Shown: piece by piece, positions 41,263 to 50,253 of the stretch
Numbering within the stretch: position 1 is the stretch's first letter
Layout of the letters: each line of letters begins with the position of its first letter
NCBI GenBank assembly: GCA_024400955.1
Contig: JAKSLY010000012.1
Coordinates: 1 to 63,318, forward strand
Direction: 5' to 3'
Origin: Treponema sp.
Lineage (GTDB): Bacteria; Spirochaetota; Spirochaetia; Treponematales; Treponemataceae
DNA length: 63,318 nt
Notes under the pieces: model-generated
What the model saw: the letters and a program-made list of their open reading frames with translations, nothing else
The model's database searches: none
Told to the model about the DNA's origin: nothing
Program-made: the position numbers and the translations under genes

Positions 41263-43305
41263 CTAGTTCTTTGGCTGGAAGTGACTGAATGTCATGCCAA
41301 AGCTTGCACGACCCTGGGTAACTGAACGGAGACTTGTTGAAAAACCGAACATCTTTACCATAGGTGCCTGTGCATGAACCACAGAACCGCCGGCCTTGTC
41401 TTCCATGCTCTGAATCATGCCGCCGCGCTGGGTAACAAGGCTCATGGCCTCTCCCACGAATTCGGCAGGAGACTCAATATCAACATTCATGACAGGTTCA
41501 AGCATTACAGGGCCTGCCGACATGCATGCCTTGTCAAAGGCTTCTGCTGCAGCTGCACTGAATGCAAATGGCGTTGAAGTCGTCTCATCATACTTGATTG
41601 CAGTAACCGTAACACCAACATCAGCACACGGATATCCCATCTGAATTCCAGAAGCAAGGCTTGAATTGACGGAAGATTCGATGGCTTCATAAATTTCATC
41701 AGGAATTGCATTGTCAGTAACTGTGCAGGAATAGGCGTTTCCAGAACCGGTTTCCCTTGGTTCAACACGGAGGGTAAGAACGGCTGCATTTTCCTTTCCT
41801 GCAAGAACGCGTGAATATTCTTCAGCGAATTCATTGGCAGCAGAAACGGATTCACGGTAAGTAACCTGAGGAGCACCAACACGGCATGCAACCTTAAAGT
41901 CGTCCTTGATTCTCGTAACAAGAACATCAAGGTGAAGCTCGCCCATGCCGCTGATGATAAGCTGGCCTGTTTCCGCATCGTCGCGGTATGTAAAGGTCGG
42001 GTCTTCGCGGCTAAGAATCTCAAGGGTTTCCTTAAGCTTATCGCTGTCGCTCATGGTTTCCGGTTCAATGGCAATGGAAATGACAGGTTCAGGGAATTTA
42101 ACGCTTTCAAGAAGAACGGGAAGTCCCTCGCTGCCAACGGTGTCGCCAGTCTGTGCAAGCTTAAGTCCGACAAAAACTGCAATGTCACCGGCACTTACGC
42201 TGTCCATCTGTTCCATGCGGTTTGCATTTACGCGCAGGATTCTGTTCACCCTTTCGCGCTTCTTCTTTGCAACATTGTAAATCTGCGTACCCGTACTGAT
42301 CTTTCCGGAATACATCCTAACAAAGCAAAGGATTCCTGCCTCGCGGTCATACTGAATCTTGAATACAAGACCGATGGGTGTCTTTGCATCAGGGTCGCAT
42401 GGAACCTCGCATTCAGTTTCCTCGTGCTTCTTGAGCTGGATTCCCTTTGCAGGAGGAATGTCGGTAGGACACGGAAGGTATGCAAGAATTGCGTCCATCA
42501 AAGGCTGGATTCCCTGGTTGTGGCGGCTTGATCCGCACATGAATGGAACGAGGGTACGGCTGATGGTTGCTGCGCGAATTGCAGCCTTAAGCTGGTCAAC
42601 GGAAATTTCCTTTCCTTCTATATAAAGTTCAGTAAGTGCATCGTCTGTTGAAGCAACTGCATCCACAAGCTTTTCACGCCATTCTTCTGCAAGGGCACGG
42701 TTTGCATCACTAACATCGGTTACAGTAAATTCTTCGCCCTCAGTGTCTGCATCCCAGCGGATTTCCTTCATTTCAAGAAGGTCGATGACGCCTTCAAAGT
42801 CCTGGCCTTCCCCCATGGGAATTTCAAGGGCAACACCCTTGCAGCCGAACTTTTCCTCAACGTCCGTAATGGCTCCAAAGAAATCTGCACCAACACGGTC
42901 CATCTTGTTTACAAAGCAGATGCGTGGAACATTGAATTCGTCAGCCTGCCTCCATACGGTCTCCGTCTGGGGCTGAACATGACCAACGGCACAGATTACG
43001 GCAACTGCACCGTCAAGAACGCGAAGGGAGCGTTCAACTTCAGCAGTAAAGTCAACGTGGCCCGGTGTATCGATGATGTTGATCTTGTGGCCCTTCCATT
43101 CCGTCGTAATGGCTGCCGATGCGATGGTGATGCCGCGTTCCTGTTCCTGCTTCATGAAGTCCATGGTGGCAGCACCGTCATCTATTTCTCCAATCTTATG
43201 AATCTTTCCGGAATAAAAAAGTATGCGTTCAGTAGTTGTAGTCTTTCCTGCATCGATGTGAGCCATGATGCCGATGTTTCTCATTTTAGACAAATCTGTG
43301 GACAT
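41263..43305 (-). CDS. fusA: Translation elongation factor G
   Basis: 680 residues. G1 AHIDAGKTTTTERIL, G3 DTPGHVDF, G4 NKMDR, and domains II-V including the domain IV GYPCADVGVTV region and the domain V end. It is a little shorter than E. coli EF-G (704). Spirochaetes carry two EF-G types, one for translocation and one for ribosome recycling; the sequence alone does not let me assign this copy. No S7, S12 or tuf gene is adjacent. ATG is preceded by AAGGAA. Confidence 0.92.
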   Translation of the reverse strand: MSTDLSKMRNIGIMAHIDAGKTTTTERILFYSGKIHKIGEIDDGAATMDFMKQEQERGITIASAAITTEWKGHKINIIDTPGHVDFTAEVERSLRVLDGAVAVICAVGHVQPQTETVWRQADEFNVPRICFVNKMDRVGADFFGAITDVEEKFGCKGVALEIPMGEGQDFEGVIDLLEMKEIRWDADTEGEEFTVTDVSDANRALAEEWREKLVDAVASTDDALTELYIEGKEISVDQLKAAIRAATISRTLVPFMCGSSRHNQGIQPLMDAILAYLPCPTDIPPAKGIQLKKHEETECEVPCDPDAKTPIGLVFKIQYDREAGILCFVRMYSGKISTGTQIYNVAKKKRERVNRILRVNANRMEQMDSVSAGDIAVFVGLKLAQTGDTVGSEGLPVLLESVKFPEPVISIAIEPETMSDSDKLKETLEILSREDPTFTYRDDAETGQLIISGMGELHLDVLVTRIKDDFKVACRVGAPQVTYRESVSAANEFAEEYSRVLAGKENAAVLTLRVEPRETGSGNAYSCTVTDNAIPDEIYEAIESSVNSSLASGIQMGYPCADVGVTVTAIKYDETTSTPFAFSAAAAEAFDKACMSAGPVMLEPVMNVDIESPAEFVGEAMSLVTQRGGMIQSMEDKAGGSVVHAQAPMVKMFGFSTSLRSVTQGRASFGMTFSHFQPKN

Positions 43306-43482
43306 AATATGTTCCTTATAAAAGAATAAAGTCTTGGCATTCTAGCAGAATTAACGGTTATCTTCAAGGATTCCCCATAGAGGTGGACAAATATGCAGTT
43401 TTCTTATAAAATGAATGGCACTTCTTAAAACATGGGTTTTTTGGAAATTCCCTTAATTCACATTAAAAATATGAGGAAAATT

Positions 43483-44157
43483 ATGTCTAAAGAAACATCA
43501 GCTTCACTTAATGATAAAGTAGAATCGTTCATCCTTAAGAACAGAACGGCAATTCTTGCAGTAATCGTCGCAGCCGTAGTCGCAGGTGGAATCGCATGTG
43601 CCGTAGTCGGAACAACTGACGCAGCAAACAAGAAGGGTCTTGCAGTATTGGACGCTGCAGAATATGCATTCACAAACAAGTCGGACAGCCTTTCTGACGC
43701 AGAAATCGCTGCACGCCAGGAAAAGGCCCTTGAAGCTTGTGCAAAGTTCACTTCAAAGAAGGGAATCCTTGGCGTACGCTCAAACATGCTTGCAGCTGAC
43801 ATCGCCTTCGGAAAGAAGGATTATGCCCAGGCCCTCGAAAACTATCTTGCAGCAGTAAACGCAGGAAAGAAATACTACACGGCATCCATCAACCTTTTCA
43901 ATGCAGCAGTTTGTGCAGAAGAAACTGGAGACATGGAATCGGCAGCAAACTACTACGAACAGGCAGCCGAAGACAAGGACTTCTACCTTGCACCACACTC
44001 ATTGTTCAATGCAGCAAGGGTAAGGGACGAAGCAGGAAAGGCAGAAGAAGCTGCTGCAATCTACAAGAAGGTTACAGAAAAGTTCCCTAACGACGACTGG
44101 GCAAATGCAGCTCAGAGCAGGATCATCGACCTTCAGTCAAAGGGAAAGATTGAATAG
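43483..44157 (+). CDS. Membrane-anchored tetratricopeptide-repeat protein
   Basis: 224 residues. One transmembrane helix (AILAVIVAAVVAGGIACAVVG, about 24-45), then Ala-rich helical TPR-like repeats (YAQALENYLAAVNAG, MESAANYYEQAAEDKD, EEAAAIYKKVTEKFP). Similar to the YfgM-like TPR proteins that work near the Sec translocon or in envelope assembly. ATG at 43483 chosen because GAGGAA lies 7 nt upstream. Confidence 0.75.
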   Translation: MSKETSASLNDKVESFILKNRTAILAVIVAAVVAGGIACAVVGTTDAANKKGLAVLDAAEYAFTNKSDSLSDAEIAARQEKALEACAKFTSKKGILGVRSNMLAADIAFGKKDYAQALENYLAAVNAGKKYYTASINLFNAAVCAEETGDMESAANYYEQAAEDKDFYLAPHSLFNAARVRDEAGKAEEAAAIYKKVTEKFPNDDWANAAQSRIIDLQSKGKIE

Positions 44158-44222
44158 GATCAGCCTTGGTTCCCATGGGGTTCCATCATAATTCAATCTG
44201 GTAATATGGAAAGGAAACAGGC

Positions 44223-45017
44223 ATGAACGGAAGAAAGAACAGAAAACATCAATCATCCGTTGCTGCCTGTTTTTTTTTGATTGTCCTGGCATTCACGAGC
44301 AGCAGCTGCGGCCTTGACACCCTTTACGAACTTCAGCCGCCCCACTCTGACGGCCACATTCTTAACTACACCAACGCCGACCGCCCGCTGGACTACTTTT
44401 CCCTCATCACCAACGAAACCGGTGAAAACGGGAACTATGACGACTCGGACTTCCGCTTCCTTGGAACGGAAATCTACTACAAGATCTACACCAGTGCCAG
44501 CACCATGGAAAGCGCCGTTACAAGCATAAACAACCTTAACACCACATCCGACATCTCGGCCGCTGCAACAAACATAATCAACTCGCGAAAGTACATGACA
44601 CTGTCCCTTGATTCCGGACACCCGACACCACTCATTGAGTACACAAGGCGCAACAAGTACGTTTACATAAGGCTGAACAAGATCACCGGAACAGATGCTT
44701 ACAGGGATTCGGTTTATACTGGAAGAAATGCCATGAAACAGGCAGGTGAAGGAGATGCAACCCTTCTTGGACTGCCAAGGCGTTCCTTCAATTCAAGATA
44801 CGGATTCAACTTTAATTCCAAGGACACCATGAACAATCCACTGCCTGTAAGCGGCGACGAAGACGTAAACTGGTCAGGAGAGCCAAAGAACGGAACATGG
44901 TACGTGGACATGTGGGCTGTTTCCATCGGGCGTGACTCAAGCTACAGCCCATCCTACAGCAAGGTCCTGCACCTGGGTTCCGTTACCATAAAGGAATCAT
45001 ACTACGACGCTCAGTAG
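44223..45017 (+). CDS. Lipoprotein of unknown function
   Basis: 264 residues. Lipoprotein signal (CFFLIVLAFTSSSC). The mature part is beta-rich with Tyr and Asn and contains FRFLGTEIYYKIYTS and GTWYVDMWAVSIGRDSSYSPSYSKVLHLG. No family recognised. Its 3' end overlaps the convergent rlmJ gene by 21 nt. Confidence 0.65.
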   Translation: MNGRKNRKHQSSVAACFFLIVLAFTSSSCGLDTLYELQPPHSDGHILNYTNADRPLDYFSLITNETGENGNYDDSDFRFLGTEIYYKIYTSASTMESAVTSINNLNTTSDISAAATNIINSRKYMTLSLDSGHPTPLIEYTRRNKYVYIRLNKITGTDAYRDSVYTGRNAMKQAGEGDATLLGLPRRSFNSRYGFNFNSKDTMNNPLPVSGDEDVNWSGEPKNGTWYVDMWAVSIGRDSSYSPSYSKVLHLGSVTIKESYYDAQ

Positions 45018-45872
45018 GTAATCGCGGCATTCCTCAAGATTTTCCTTAAGCTGCCAGACGGGATTCATTACGAACATTCCGCTTCCATAAAGATGGGATG
45101 ACTCAGGGTCGTCCATGGTGGAAGGGTCGGCAACCTGAAGTTCCACAGAAAAACTTTCGCATGGCGTGGTTCCAAGCTTACCAAAATCCTCAAGTTCCGT
45201 GAGAAGCTGAGCCGTTTCCTTTTTACGCCGTGTCAAAAGAGGATACCACAACAGGATCACCGCCGTATTCCACTTGCGCCTGACGGTCTTAAGGGCCTGG
45301 GCAACCTGGGCATAATCTGAAGCATCTTCATAGCTTGGATCGCACAGGACCACACCGCGCTTTACCAGCGGAGGAACAAGGGCAGCAAGGGCCTTGTAGG
45401 AATCCTGGTCATGGACAACGGGAACTGATTCCGCCTTTTCAAGTCCAGCAGAAGTAATCAAGGGCGAATTGATGTTCTGGCGAAGCTTTTCCAACACCTG
45501 GGGATGTTTTTCCACAAGATGAATCTTGTCGCAGCTTCTTGCAAAGTGCCTTTCGATCCTTGCACTGCCGGCATAAAATCCCCGTTCAAAGTAGGGACGT
45601 TCAAGGGCAAGATAGGATGCGATTCCCCCGGGCAATGAAGCAGGGTCTGCACTGCCTGCAGCTGAAAAAAGCCTTTCGATCCCCTTGTGGGCCTCGCCGG
45701 TTTTAAGAAGGCGCTCATCATTAAGGTCAAAAAGGCCTGCCCCACTGTGGCTGTCAATGATGGTGTAAGGCTTATCCTTCCTGCACATGGATTCAAGCAC
45801 AAGGGTAAGGCAGACGTGCTTCAACAAGTCGGCATGATTGCCTGCATGATATTCGTGTTGGTAGCTCAGCAT
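44997..45872 (-). CDS. rlmJ: 23S rRNA (adenine2030-N6)-methyltransferase
   Basis: 291 residues. Starts MLSYQHEYHAGNHADLLKH, the RlmJ signature; SHSGAGLFDL (SAM region) and a motif IV reading DPSY at 178-181 in place of the usual DPPY. The Ser-for-Pro change is rare but other N6-methyltransferases tolerate it. ATG at 45872 is fixed by this conserved start and GGAG upstream; it overlaps nadE by 7 nt. Convergent overlap with the lipoprotein gene. Confidence 0.9.
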   Translation of the reverse strand: MLSYQHEYHAGNHADLLKHVCLTLVLESMCRKDKPYTIIDSHSGAGLFDLNDERLLKTGEAHKGIERLFSAAGSADPASLPGGIASYLALERPYFERGFYAGSARIERHFARSCDKIHLVEKHPQVLEKLRQNINSPLITSAGLEKAESVPVVHDQDSYKALAALVPPLVKRGVVLCDPSYEDASDYAQVAQALKTVRRKWNTAVILLWYPLLTRRKKETAQLLTELEDFGKLGTTPCESFSVELQVADPSTMDDPESSHLYGSGMFVMNPVWQLKENLEECRDYLLSVVV

Positions 45873-47851
45873 AAATTCTCCAGCTGGGAAAGCCAAACGG
45901 CTGCACTGGCATCGCTAGGCATCCTCCAATCCCCGCGCGGAGACAGGTTTACGGTACCAACCTTTGCACCGTCCGGCATGCAGCTTCTCTTGAACTGCTG
46001 CATAAAGAAACGCCTGTAAAAAGACTTGAGCCACTTAAGTATGATTTCCCTGGTGTAAACCATGTCTGTACCCTCAGCCGTCTTTCCGCCAAAGGCAAGG
46101 GTTGCAAGGTAGTAAATCTTTTTTGGATCAAAACCCCATCGCAGCACATTGTACAGGAAAAAGTCATGAAGCTCGTAAGGACCAACAAGCTCTTCCGTCT
46201 TCTGGCTTATGGTTCCATTTTCCGGCGGTAAAAGTTCAGGGCTTACCGGGGTTGCAAGAATGTCCTCCAGAACGGCGGCAAGTTCCCCCTGCCCCCTGTC
46301 CCTTGCATCATCGGCAAACCATCCAACAAGATAGCGAACCAGGGTTTTGGGAATGGACGAATTGACACCGTACATGGACATGTGGTCACCGTTGTAGGTG
46401 CACCATCCGAGGGCAAGTTCACTCAGGTCGCCGGTACCGATGACGATGCCACCGGTCTTGTTTGCATAGTCCATGAGGATGTATGTTCTTCCGCGTGCCT
46501 GGCCGTTTTCATAGGTAATGTCATGGCAGTTTATGTCATGGCCAATATCCTCGTAATGCTGGGTCACGGATTTCTTTATGTCAATTTCACGGATGGAAGC
46601 TCCGGTCTTTTCTGCAAGAAGAATGGCGTTGTTGTAGGTCCTGTCGGTGGTACCAAAGGCAGGCATCGTAATGGCATGAATGTTCTTCCTGTCAAGGCCA
46701 CACAGGTCAAAGGCTCTGGCAGTTACAAGAAGAGCCAGGGTACTGTCAAGGCCGCCACTCAAACCGATTACTGCGCTTTTTGCCTTTATGTGCCTGAGCC
46801 TTTTTGCAAGGCCCTGGGACTGCATGTCGATTACGGCAAGACACCTTTCGCTACGGCGTTCCATATCAGAAGGAACAAAGGGACGCGGATCCACATGATC
46901 AAGAAGAGCATCTCCTGAATCAACGCCAAGACCATTGTCCCCAAGATCTGCATATAGGGTAAGGTAATCATCCTGGACAAAAGTTTTCCCCCTGGTAAAG
47001 GTGGAAGACTTAAGCCTGTCCTGGTCAAGCTTTTCCATGTCCAGGTCACAGGCAAAAATCTTTCCCGTGTCGGAAAATAGAATGGATTCCTTTTTAATGC
47101 TTCCATTAAGGGCAATAAGGTTGTGTCCGGAAAAAACCATGTCAGTCGTACTTTCATCGCATCCTGCATTGGCATAAACGTAGGCGCCGCAGATTTTCGC
47201 AGAATGGGCCTGGACAAGCATGCGACGGTATTCAGCCTTGCCTGCCACTTCATTCCCTGCACTCAGGTTTGCAATTACAGTTGCACCATTGAGGGCGTGT
47301 CTTGTGGAAGGAGAAAGTGGAACCCACAGGTCCTCGCAGATTTCACATGCAATCCTTACCAATGGATCATTTTTGTCTTCGATGATGATGTCGGTTCCAA
47401 AGGGAATGGATTCAAAACCTTCGCCAAGGGAAATGGTGGTGCGCTTTCCGTTCCATGAAGAAAACCAGCGGTCTTCGTAAAATTCCCCATAGTTTGGTAT
47501 GAAGGTCTTTGGAACCATGGCCAGAACCTTGCCGCGCAAGACAAAGGCAGCGCAGTTAAACCTGTCTGCCCCAACCGTAACCGGCAGCCCGACGGCAAAA
47601 AGAACTCCGCAGGATGAAGTCTGCCTTGCAATGTCCATTAGGGAAGAAATGGCAGAATCCTGGAGGGTACGCTGCAGGAAGAGATCCTGGCAGGTGTAGC
47701 CCGTAATTGAAAGTTCTGGAAAAACAAGAAGCTTGACACCCATGGCATCAGCTTCCCTTACAAGACCAATGATTTTCTGACTGTTATAAACAGTGTCTGC
47801 AACAACAAGAGCCGGACTTGCACATCCGGCCCTAAAATAACCGTATTTCAT
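45866..47851 (-). CDS. nadE: Glutamine-dependent NAD+ synthetase
   Basis: 661 residues. N-terminal nitrilase-type glutaminase with FPELSITGYTCQDLF (Glu), PKTFIPNYGEFYEDRW (Lys) and ACEICEDLW (Cys). C-terminal synthetase with IGLSGGLDSTLALL (PP-loop) and GTGDLSELALGW. Converts deamido-NAD to NAD. Follows the REC-HD gene by 9 nt and overlaps rlmJ by 7 nt. Confidence 0.95.
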   Translation of the reverse strand: MKYGYFRAGCASPALVVADTVYNSQKIIGLVREADAMGVKLLVFPELSITGYTCQDLFLQRTLQDSAISSLMDIARQTSSCGVLFAVGLPVTVGADRFNCAAFVLRGKVLAMVPKTFIPNYGEFYEDRWFSSWNGKRTTISLGEGFESIPFGTDIIIEDKNDPLVRIACEICEDLWVPLSPSTRHALNGATVIANLSAGNEVAGKAEYRRMLVQAHSAKICGAYVYANAGCDESTTDMVFSGHNLIALNGSIKKESILFSDTGKIFACDLDMEKLDQDRLKSSTFTRGKTFVQDDYLTLYADLGDNGLGVDSGDALLDHVDPRPFVPSDMERRSERCLAVIDMQSQGLAKRLRHIKAKSAVIGLSGGLDSTLALLVTARAFDLCGLDRKNIHAITMPAFGTTDRTYNNAILLAEKTGASIREIDIKKSVTQHYEDIGHDINCHDITYENGQARGRTYILMDYANKTGGIVIGTGDLSELALGWCTYNGDHMSMYGVNSSIPKTLVRYLVGWFADDARDRGQGELAAVLEDILATPVSPELLPPENGTISQKTEELVGPYELHDFFLYNVLRWGFDPKKIYYLATLAFGGKTAEGTDMVYTREIILKWLKSFYRRFFMQQFKRSCMPDGAKVGTVNLSPRGDWRMPSDASAAVWLSQLENLC

Positions 47852-47860
47852 AATATGCTT

Positions 47861-48937
47861 TTAATGGCTGAAGTGGGCAACAATGTCTTCCTGGCAGTTC
47901 TGAAGAAGTTCGAAAACATCAGGACGGAATGCTGCACTGTCTTCCTGAATTGTATTTATTGCCCTGTTGAATTCACCATATCCCGGATTGTCAACAGAGA
48001 AGAAGTGATGGCAGAATTCAATGGCAATGGCACACATCTGGGTGTAGATGTTGTTGATGCTGTCCTTAAGACCGTGAGGCATGCCCCTGCCGTCATAGCG
48101 CTCGTGGTGATGCATGCAGATGTCTGCACAAATCTTAACGAAGTATGCAACGTTGGGAGAGCTGTTTACGCCAACCAGGTCCGCACCTGCAATGGTGTGG
48201 GTCTCAGGAATGTCATCAATGTCCGCCTGGGAAACAACCTTGAACTTTTCCGTGCGCACGATGGATCGGCCGATATCGTAAAAATATGCAGCCTGGCTGA
48301 TGACTTCAATAGCCTCAGGAGAAAGGTCTCGAGGAGCCTTGAGGGCAAAGTAGTTTTCCAGCATGATGTGAACGACTTCGCTGACATGAATGTAGCATTC
48401 ATCATCCTTCTTTTCGCTCTTGAGGAATGAAAGGTAAACGCGCCTGAGCTTTTCTGCATAGGAAGCAATGGCACGAAGTTCCGCATCGGAAATGTTTCCG
48501 TTGGCAGAGGCATTGGAAACTGCACCGGAAGCAGGCATTGCCGCAGCCGCAGCAGTAGCAGCCGCCATGTCCTTCTTTGCAAAAATTGCCTTAAGCTTCA
48601 TCAAAACCTGATCGCTGTCGTAAGGCTTCCTGAAGAACCCTGCAGCACCAAAGTTTGCAGCCTTGATGATGTTGCCCTTCTGTGCCTCGGCAGAAATGAG
48701 CATGATCTGCAATCCGGCATGACGGGACTTGTCAAGAAGGCTAAGAACCTCAAAACCGCCAAGGCCCGGCATGTTGATGTCAAGGATGAGTCCGTCAATG
48801 TGAAGAGACGGATTGTTAAGTATGTCAAGGGCCGAATAACCTGAATCGGCTTCTATGATGCTGTACGTACCTACAAGAATGTTCTTGAGGATAGCACGGT
48901 CAATTTCAGAATCGTCTACAATAAGCAAAGTTGCCAT
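47861..48937 (-). CDS. Response regulator with HD-GYP-like domain, HD motif altered
   Basis: 358 residues. Receiver domain with Asp8-Asp9, phosphoacceptor Asp53 (LDINMPG) and Lys104. An Ala/Ser-rich linker (~124-150) leads to an HD-GYP-like domain. The expected HDIGK reads YDIGR at 220-224, and HHERxDGxGYP reads HHERYDGRGMP at about 276-286. The lost His makes c-di-GMP phosphodiesterase activity doubtful; it may sense or bind instead. Single REC output with no histidine kinase nearby. GGAGA upstream of the ATG. Heads an operon with nadE and rlmJ. Confidence 0.85.
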   Translation of the reverse strand: MATLLIVDDSEIDRAILKNILVGTYSIIEADSGYSALDILNNPSLHIDGLILDINMPGLGGFEVLSLLDKSRHAGLQIMLISAEAQKGNIIKAANFGAAGFFRKPYDSDQVLMKLKAIFAKKDMAAATAAAAAMPASGAVSNASANGNISDAELRAIASYAEKLRRVYLSFLKSEKKDDECYIHVSEVVHIMLENYFALKAPRDLSPEAIEVISQAAYFYDIGRSIVRTEKFKVVSQADIDDIPETHTIAGADLVGVNSSPNVAYFVKICADICMHHHERYDGRGMPHGLKDSINNIYTQMCAIAIEFCHHFFSVDNPGYGEFNRAINTIQEDSAAFRPDVFELLQNCQEDIVAHFSH

Positions 48938-49110
48938 AAAAAAATCTCCAAAGCAAAATATTTTTTATATGACTTTTTATAATCCAGGCACCATGGCCCC
49001 GTAAGGCTTAAAATGCCCATATCTATTCCAATAATATAGTATACAACTAATTCAGCAAAATTTCTAGTTTATTAAAGAACACTTTCCATGAAACACTCAT
49101 GAAACGCCCG

Positions 49111-49133
49111 AAAAACAGGAATTCCTATTCCTG
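49111..49133 (-). terminator. Terminator overlapping the stop codon of the Gx-type gene
   Basis: On the minus strand CAGGAA-TAGGAA-TTCCTG (49133-49116) is followed by TTTTT. The TAG stop of the gene at 49125-50189 lies in the hairpin. Confidence 0.65.
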
Positions 49134-50189
49134 CCAGACTTCTAGCAAAACTGAATCCATTCTGTCCATGAACCCAGTCTTGCCCTCAAGTGCTACCCCC
49201 TTCCGCGACCCAAAGGCGGCAGACAGGGAAAGGATCTGAGCCACAAGCCCCCTGGGTTCAGCATGAAAAAAGGAAAGCAGGGCAAATGCAAGCCTGGAGG
49301 AAAAAACGCATGCCGTAAGCCTGCCGGACCGCAAGAGCCCCTGAACCAATGCCCCCTCCGTAACCTTCAGGAACCCCAGCTCAAAAAGAATCTTCCCGTG
49401 GGGAACAAGAAGCGAAACTGCCGTCACGGAAACAACCATAACCGCAGCAGGCCCCAGGAAAACCTTTCGCCTTAGGACAAAGACCGCCACTGCCAGCACC
49501 GCCACCAGAGACCACAAAACAGCGAGGGACCTGCAGAAGCATGAAAAGACCACGATGCCAAGACAGAAAACGGCAGCAAAGCCAAAGGCAAGCCGGGACT
49601 TAAGGCAACCGGAACCGCCATCTTTTTCCAAGGAATCTTCCCTTGCCCCATTCATCCCCTCCACGGAATGCTCACCTTCACGGATGACGGCATCAAGCCA
49701 CCTGGACCTTGACTGGAAGAATTCCGCAAAAAGCCCGAGGACGATGGAAGAAGCAAGGGACAGGGCCAGAAAATAAGGCGCAACGTAAACAGTGCTTTCC
49801 CCAAAGATGAATATCCTTGACAGGACAAGCTGGGCGAAGTTGTTTGCAAGAGCCCCGGAAAGACTGACGCCAACCCAAGATACCATCCCCCTCTTTTTAA
49901 GCGGAAACAGTGCAGCCATGACAAGGAATGAAGCCATGGATCCGCAAAAGGAGAACAGAAAAATATAGGAAAATAATGTGCCGGATGCAACTGAACCTGA
50001 AAGAATTTTCAAGAAAACAAGAACCAGCGACTGGGACGGACTCATGACAAGAAATGAAATCATGACCGGAAGGTTTGCAAGCCCCAGCCTGAAGAAGGGA
50101 ACCGGTTTTGGAAAGGCATTTTCTATTATGGAAAGGAAAAAGCACATGGCCGTAAGAAAGACCAGCTTTTTCCTGGCAGAACTGTTCAT
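49125..50189 (-). CDS. Gx-transporter / heptaprenyl diphosphate synthase component I-like membrane protein with C-terminal membrane domain
   Basis: 354 residues, very hydrophobic. Residues ~1-165 match the family labelled heptaprenyl-diphosphate-synthase component I / Gx transporter (PFFRLGLANLPVMISFL, GTLFSYIFLFSFCGSMASF), an S-component-like ECF transporter fold. After a charged linker (~170-200) a second set of about four helices follows (SRLAFGFAAVFCLGIVVFSC...), ending in a helix with LRSGRLTACVFSSRLAFALL that recalls T-component (CbiQ/EcfT) proteins. That would be an S-T fusion; I am not sure. No ATPase gene is adjacent. Confidence 0.65.
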   Translation of the reverse strand: MNSSARKKLVFLTAMCFFLSIIENAFPKPVPFFRLGLANLPVMISFLVMSPSQSLVLVFLKILSGSVASGTLFSYIFLFSFCGSMASFLVMAALFPLKKRGMVSWVGVSLSGALANNFAQLVLSRIFIFGESTVYVAPYFLALSLASSIVLGLFAEFFQSRSRWLDAVIREGEHSVEGMNGAREDSLEKDGGSGCLKSRLAFGFAAVFCLGIVVFSCFCRSLAVLWSLVAVLAVAVFVLRRKVFLGPAAVMVVSVTAVSLLVPHGKILFELGFLKVTEGALVQGLLRSGRLTACVFSSRLAFALLSFFHAEPRGLVAQILSLSAAFGSRKGVALEGKTGFMDRMDSVLLEVWQE

Positions 50190-50217
50190 TCCCCCATGAT
50201 ACAGTTTTAACCTGTGA

Positions 50218-50246
50218 TTGTTAAGATTAATTCAATCTGCTATAAT
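50218..50246 (+). promoter_or_regulatory. metA promoter (leaderless type)
   Basis: TTGTTA (50218-50223), 17-nt spacer, TATAAT (50241-50246), then 7 nt to the ATG at 50254. Confidence 0.7.
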
Positions 50247-50253
50247 CCTGTCC

